A stretch of DNA of 64,000 nt from positions 1,612,001 through 1,676,000 of the forward strand of contig NZ_AP024852.1 of the NCBI RefSeq assembly GCF_024346715.1, given 5' to 3'. This stretch comes from Photobacterium swingsii. Lineage in GTDB: Bacteria; Pseudomonadota; Gammaproteobacteria; Enterobacterales; Vibrionaceae. The translations under genes and the position numbers were made by a program. Positions 60,873 through 64,000 of this stretch are shown piece after piece; the stretch's first letter is position 1, and every line of letters begins with the position of its first letter. A model generated the notes under the pieces. It was not told where the DNA came from and ran no database searches. It saw only the letters and a program-made list of their open reading frames with translations.

Positions 60873-61181
60873 ATGGGTAAACATCGAAATCCAGCGTACA
60901 CAGAAGAGTTCCGCAAAGAAGCGGTTCGTCTCTCTGAACTTCCAGACAGAACTGCAGCGTCAGTAGCCAAAGAGTTGGGCGTAAGCGCCCAGCAGATCGC
61001 GAACTGGAAGCGTCAGTTTAATCGGCTGTCTGATAAACAGTTTAACACCCTTGAGGGTGTTGATTACTCTAAGAAAGAGTCTGAAGAACTTCGAGCAATT
61101 AAGCGTGAAAACAAGCGTTTAAAAGAAGAGATGGCGTTCTTAAAAAAGGTCTCGGCGTACTTCGCGAAGCAGCAAGAGTGA
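60873..61181 (+). CDS. IS3-family transposase OrfA
   Basis: A 102-residue protein with a helix-turn-helix (SVAKELGVSAQQIANWKRQF) followed by a leucine-zipper-like coiled coil (ELRAIKRENKRLKEEMAFLK). GAGGTG precedes the ATG. The sequence A AAA AAG at 61142-61148 in the correct frame is a -1 frameshift site, so an OrfAB fusion can be made. OrfB is in the -1 frame. Confidence 0.93.
   Translation: MGKHRNPAYTEEFRKEAVRLSELPDRTAASVAKELGVSAQQIANWKRQFNRLSDKQFNTLEGVDYSKKESEELRAIKRENKRLKEEMAFLKKVSAYFAKQQE
61142..61148 (+). promoter_or_regulatory. Programmed -1 frameshift site
   Basis: A AAA AAG slippery heptamer near the end of orfA, in the X-XXY-YYZ register. It joins orfA to orfB. Confidence 0.75.
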
Positions 61182-62035
61182 AGTACGAGTTCATTAGAAG
61201 TTATGTGGATGAGTATCCGATAGCCCTGATGTGTCGCGCTTTAGATGTCTCACGAGGTGGTTACTATCGGTGGTTTGAGCGCTCGCCTAGCGAGCGAGCA
61301 AAGCGTCGTGAACGCTTTGAGCAACTCATCATGCGGACGTATGCTGAGTATCGAGCTCGTTACGGCGCGGTAAGGATCGCGCGTGAATTAAATGAATTAG
61401 GTTCAGACTGTAGCGTTAACTATGTTGCTGATATTATGTCAAAAAAAGGCATTAAAGCACGTAACGGAAAGTCGTTTAAATACAGTAAGGATGTGGCAGC
61501 GATGACGAATGTTGCCGATAATTTATTACGTAGAGACTTTCAATCCGATACCGCTAATCGCAAGTGGGTCACCGATATTACTTATATCTGGGTGAAGAAG
61601 CAGTGGTTGTACTTAGCGACAGTGCTGGATCTTCATTCACGACGTATTGTCGGTTGGTCACTCGATACGACGATGACGGAAGTACTCATTACAAACGCCC
61701 TCAAAATGGCGTTCAAGTCGCGTCGTCCGACTAAAGGGCTTATCGTGCACTCAGATCGAGGCGTACAATATCGCGCTTATAAGTATCAAGACTTCATGCG
61801 CAAGCATGGAGGCGTGCCGAGCATGAGCCGCCAGGGTAACTGTTGGGACAATGCGGTCATGGAATCATTCTTCAGTCGACTTAAAGTTGAGCTGATCTAC
61901 GCAGAAGATTATCAGTCACTCGATGAAGCAAGGGTGGGTATCTTTGAGTACATCGAAGTATTTTATAACCGCAAGAGAAGGCACTCAGCCTTGGGTTATG
62001 TAAGCCCAGTTGAGTACGAGCAAATGGCAAGTTAA
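61178..62035 (+). CDS. IS3-family transposase OrfB (integrase core)
   Basis: A 285-residue DDE recombinase. The DDE residues are seen in RKWVTDITYIWVKK (Asp), LIVHSDRGVQYRAYKYQDF (Asp) and GNCWDNAVMESFFSRLKVEL (Glu). Starts at GTG 61178, overlapping the orfA stop by four bases, or is made as OrfAB after frameshifting. Intact to the stop just before the right inverted repeat. Confidence 0.94.
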   Translation: MKYEFIRSYVDEYPIALMCRALDVSRGGYYRWFERSPSERAKRRERFEQLIMRTYAEYRARYGAVRIARELNELGSDCSVNYVADIMSKKGIKARNGKSFKYSKDVAAMTNVADNLLRRDFQSDTANRKWVTDITYIWVKKQWLYLATVLDLHSRRIVGWSLDTTMTEVLITNALKMAFKSRRPTKGLIVHSDRGVQYRAYKYQDFMRKHGGVPSMSRQGNCWDNAVMESFFSRLKVELIYAEDYQSLDEARVGIFEYIEVFYNRKRRHSALGYVSPVEYEQMAS

Positions 62036-62089
62036 CAGGTGTCTACTTTTTGTGGGGTACACCAAAAAATCAATGAAATTTGAGTAAAA

Positions 62090-62566
62090 ATGAAATTAAT
62101 ACATATAAATCCAAATGTTAAGTATAATGAATCTTTCCTTGAAGATACATACAGAATGGCAACTTACACCTCTTTAAATCTTGGAGGTAAAACTGAGTTA
62201 TTTATATTAAAAATGCACCTTTGTATTGAAGAAATGTTTGAAAAAATAATTAAGAAATCATTTCCTTATCCAAATTCAATTTTAAAAAGTGAATTGTCAT
62301 TTTCACAGAAGCATGGAATCATTAAAGCTATATTATATCGTGATGACATAGCACTAATGTTTAGAGATATTGATCTTCTAAATAAAATTAGAAATGAGCT
62401 GGCTCATAATTTAGAAAGTCAAAAATATGCTCAGAGGTTAGCTGAATTAGATACCAATTTAGAAATCAGCTCGGGATTTGAATTAACACCAGAGTCATTG
62501 AATCTTCTTCAGAAACGGTATCAATGTTTATATGGATCTCTTTTAGATATATATAGTCAAATCTAA
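62090..62566 (+). CDS. HEPN-like hypothetical protein (cassette gene)
   Basis: A 158-residue protein of unknown function in an AT-rich cassette. LLNKIRNELAHNLESQKYA holds an R-N-x-x-x-H motif of HEPN type (about residues 104-109). The rest is helical. The start ATG at 62090 has GAG upstream, but the IS3 element ends only 30 bp before it, so its native promoter may have been replaced or cut off. Size and motif resemble the HEPN toxins of two-gene systems, but no nucleotidyltransferase partner is present. Confidence 0.65.
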   Translation: MKLIHINPNVKYNESFLEDTYRMATYTSLNLGGKTELFILKMHLCIEEMFEKIIKKSFPYPNSILKSELSFSQKHGIIKAILYRDDIALMFRDIDLLNKIRNELAHNLESQKYAQRLAELDTNLEISSGFELTPESLNLLQKRYQCLYGSLLDIYSQI

Positions 62567-62583
62567 ACGCGCTTTAAGGATTT

Positions 62584-62702
62584 TTATAACAAATGCATCA
62601 ACACGATTTGCTACACTCGGCATTGTCAGTTTGCCTTTAGTTTCAGTGATTAAGGCGTTAAAATTCAGCTAAGTCTGTATCGTAGCAAACGTGTTATGCA
62701 GG
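62584..62702 (+). repeat. attC-like site 3, 5' and central part (split by element C)
   Basis: TTATAAC (62584) is the R''-like core. ATGCATCAACACG...TTTGCTAC pairs with GTAGCAAACGTGTTATGCA (62682-62700). TACACTCGGC is shared with attC 1. The 3' core CGTTAGGC is at 62994-63001, after element C. Confidence 0.68.
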
Positions 62703-62993
62703 CTACATGGACTCCCCCGGTTGTCAACAACAGCGTCAGGTAATATAAGGTTTGGGACTGCCGCTCTACATTCGGTCTGTTTATTGGCATATTTGCTCTT
62801 GTTGTCAGTAGTTTAGAGCGGGTCACTGACTTATGAAGTATGACCTTGCCGTTTTGGTCTACGGCATGAAGACTAAAGTGGTTTTTAGCTAGGTCGATAC
62901 CACAGAAATAAGAATAATCAGACATGGTGCCTCCGATGCAATTAAGTACCACATAAGTGTGGCAGATCCTCGGTAGGGGGAATCCATGTCATT
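62703..62993 (-). mobile_element. Internally deleted IS1111-type element (element C)
   Basis: 291 bp. Left end ATGGACTCCCC (62707-62717); right end GGGGAATCCAT (62977-62987), one mismatch in the repeat. The left 94 bp are the noncoding end of element B with one change; the right part holds the start of a different transposase. It is a non-autonomous derivative or recombinant in the same attC position as element B. Confidence 0.8.
62797..62925 (-). pseudogene. IS1111 transposase N-terminal remnant
   Basis: About 43 codons from the ATG at 62925: MSDYSYFCGIDLAKNHFSLH and on to KSVTRSKLLTT. It resembles element B's transposase start (MSLSIYGIDLAKHSFSIH) but differs in many residues, so it comes from a related, not identical, IS. 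The rest of the gene is missing; noncoding end sequence follows directly at 62796. Confidence 0.85.
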
Positions 62994-63001
62994 CGTTAGG
63001 C
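62994..63001 (+). repeat. attC-like site 3, 3' core
   Basis: CGTTAGGC after element C; GTTAGGC begins the next cassette. Confidence 0.6.
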
Positions 63002-63021
63002 AATATACACAGAAGGAAATT

Positions 63022-63747
63022 GTGGTGGCAAAAATAACCGAAGAACAAGTAGCATTCGCTTACATGACTAGTAAGGATGTGTTTTTGGGAATATTAAAAA
63101 AGGCAGATGGCATAGCAATCTTGTCGTGTACATATGGTTTAAATAAAACGAGCGCCGGAGATTTCATAAATTGTTTTAAATATATGTTAGAAGGTCGGCT
63201 ATTTCAAAGGGCGATGAGCCACAGCGCAATGGATTATTTTCTATGTAATATCGCGAAGGATTTCCCATCATCGTATTTGAAAAATGCTTTAGACGCTTTG
63301 ATAAAGCATATTGAATATTGGGAGGCTCACTACAAGACGAATGCGATATCGATGAGAAAAGTTGAATCGCATTATCGTAAAGTTTTTCAAGCGGAGGAAA
63401 CTGCTGAACTAGTACAAAGCAAATTTGAAAATGATGTCTTTAAGTCTCTTAAATTGACTCGTTCAGAGCGATTAAAAAAGATCGAAGAGGCTCCTACTAA
63501 ACCTCGTAGAATCGTCGTTACTACGTCAATTTATCAACGCAATCCTTATGTTGTTGCTGAGCGCTTGACTATTGCTGACGGTTCTTGTGAAAAATGTGGT
63601 CAAATAGCGCCTTTTATTCGTTTAAAAGACAGCACACCTTACCTTGAAGTTCATCATATAAAACGTTTATGTGATGGTGGCTTAGATATTTTAGAAAATA
63701 CTACGGCGCTGTGCCCTAATTGTCATAGAGAAATGCACTTTGGGTAA
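63022..63747 (+). CDS. HNH endonuclease (cassette gene)
   Basis: A protein of about 241 residues starting at GTG 63022 (or the next GTG) with AAGGAA upstream; the ATG at 62986 lies inside the insertion element end and is less likely. The C-terminus is an HNH/McrA-type nuclease domain: CEKCGQIAPF for the first zinc pair, YLEVHHIKRLCDGGLDILEN for the His-His core and CPNCHREMHFG for the second pair. The N-terminal 150 residues are helical and unrecognised, and may bind DNA or a regulator. It fills a cassette between GTTAGGC and the R''-like GCCATAC. Confidence 0.82.
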   Translation: MVAKITEEQVAFAYMTSKDVFLGILKKADGIAILSCTYGLNKTSAGDFINCFKYMLEGRLFQRAMSHSAMDYFLCNIAKDFPSSYLKNALDALIKHIEYWEAHYKTNAISMRKVESHYRKVFQAEETAELVQSKFENDVFKSLKLTRSERLKKIEEAPTKPRRIVVTTSIYQRNPYVVAERLTIADGSCEKCGQIAPFIRLKDSTPYLEVHHIKRLCDGGLDILENTTALCPNCHREMHFG

Positions 63748-63753
63748 TTAAAT

Positions 63754-63854
63754 GCCATACAGGCATTTAAGAGTGATTTGGCTTTACTATGCGCTGCGTT
63801 AGTGTTTACAGTGGTCTGCGGCAGCTCGGTATTGCGTTGTTCTCCATTTAACGA
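63754..63854 (+). repeat. attC-like site 4 (interrupted by element D)
   Basis: GCCATAC (63754-63760) stands where GCCTAAC would be expected. CATTTAAGAGTGATTTGG and TACTATGCG, then GCGGC-GCTCGGTATTGCGTT, match attC 2 over most of its length. The 3' core is beyond the window. Confidence 0.6.
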
Positions 63855-64000
63855 CTACATGGACTCCCTCGGTTCTCAACAATAGTGTCAGGTAATATAA
63901 GGTCTTGGTTTGGCTTTCATAATGACGCCTCTAGTCGCCTTATTGGGTATTATGAAGGGTAAATAAAACATTGCGATAGTCTTTGTGTTTGAGTTGAGTA
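63855..64000 (-). mobile_element. Left end of another IS1111-type element (element D, runs off window)
   Basis: Starts CTACATGGACTCCCT, with GGTTCTCAACAATAGTGTCA and GGTAATATAAGGT next, as at the same end of elements B and C; it then diverges. Only the noncoding end lies inside the window. Confidence 0.75.

Larger units (their letters stand above)
60811..62060 (+). mobile_element. IS3-family insertion sequence
   Basis: Inverted repeats of about 22 bp: GTACCCCACGTTTTGTAGAC (60811) and its imperfect mirror ending TTTTTGTGGGGTAC (62060). The element is 1250 bp and holds orfA and orfB. No direct target duplication is evident. It lies within the leader of the cassette whose gene starts at 62090. 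Confidence 0.9.

Noticed and set aside
60805-62066. Target-site duplication of the IS3-family element
   Set aside because: The bases next to the inverted repeats (CAGA on the left, ACCA on the right) do not match, so none can be claimed.
62986-63021. ATG at 62986 as start of the HNH gene
   Set aside because: It lies within the end of element C, before the cassette core; GTG at 63022 has an AAGGAA site and lies inside the cassette.

Overview
The window reads as Vibrionaceae chromosome, most likely Photobacterium or a close relative. This is inferred from the set of proteins (HrpA, inosine-guanosine kinase, SdaC, a DnaJ-related protein, a GH19 chitinase, an ArcD-type antiporter) and from an integron-like cassette array of the kind vibrios carry. 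No tRNA or rRNA gene was found.

Layout. 1-36 kb is mostly core genome: the 3' part of hrpA, gsk, a DUF2786 protein, a copper-related pair, a secreted chitinase, a large hybrid histidine kinase, a small Xre-type regulator, a prepilin-like protein, a porin, pirin, a DnaJ-like protein, serine transporter sdaC, yajQ, an AroH-like DAHP synthase, an orphan PEP-synthase C-terminal domain, OsmC, an acyltransferase, selO, cvfB, an OppA-type binding protein, an OmpA-like lipoprotein, moeAB, folE, and a TerC/Alx membrane protein behind a yybP-ykoY (Mn2+) riboswitch.

36.7-51 kb is centred on phosphonate use. An FAD-dependent oxidoreductase is followed by four tandem paralogous small proteins of unknown function, then phnR, the 2-aminoethylphosphonate ABC transporter (phnU, phnT, phnS), and phnW-pbfA-phnX on the opposite strand. 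Four copies of a palindrome (TGGT-N4-ACCA type) lie 14-30 bp upstream of the starts of phnT, phnS, phnW and the FAD oxidoreductase. This ties the oxidoreductase to the phosphonate regulon. An IclR regulator and an arginase-like protein that has lost the usual metal ligands follow.

52-55 kb holds an ArcD-like antiporter, a sulA homologue with a perfect LexA box, and two adjacent 12-bp tandem-repeat arrays.

55.6 kb to the end is a mobile region that I read as integron gene cassettes, all on the + strand. The cassettes encode a HEPN/Toprim protein, two proteins with HEPN-like R-x4-H motifs and an HNH endonuclease. They are separated by attC-like sites, and cassette starts are complementary to their own attC starts. 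Three of the four attC sites are interrupted by IS110/IS1111-family elements (one complete, one with a different type of end, one internally deleted, one running off the window), and an IS3-family element sits inside another cassette. No integron integrase gene is visible, so this may be part of a larger array or an integrase-less cluster.
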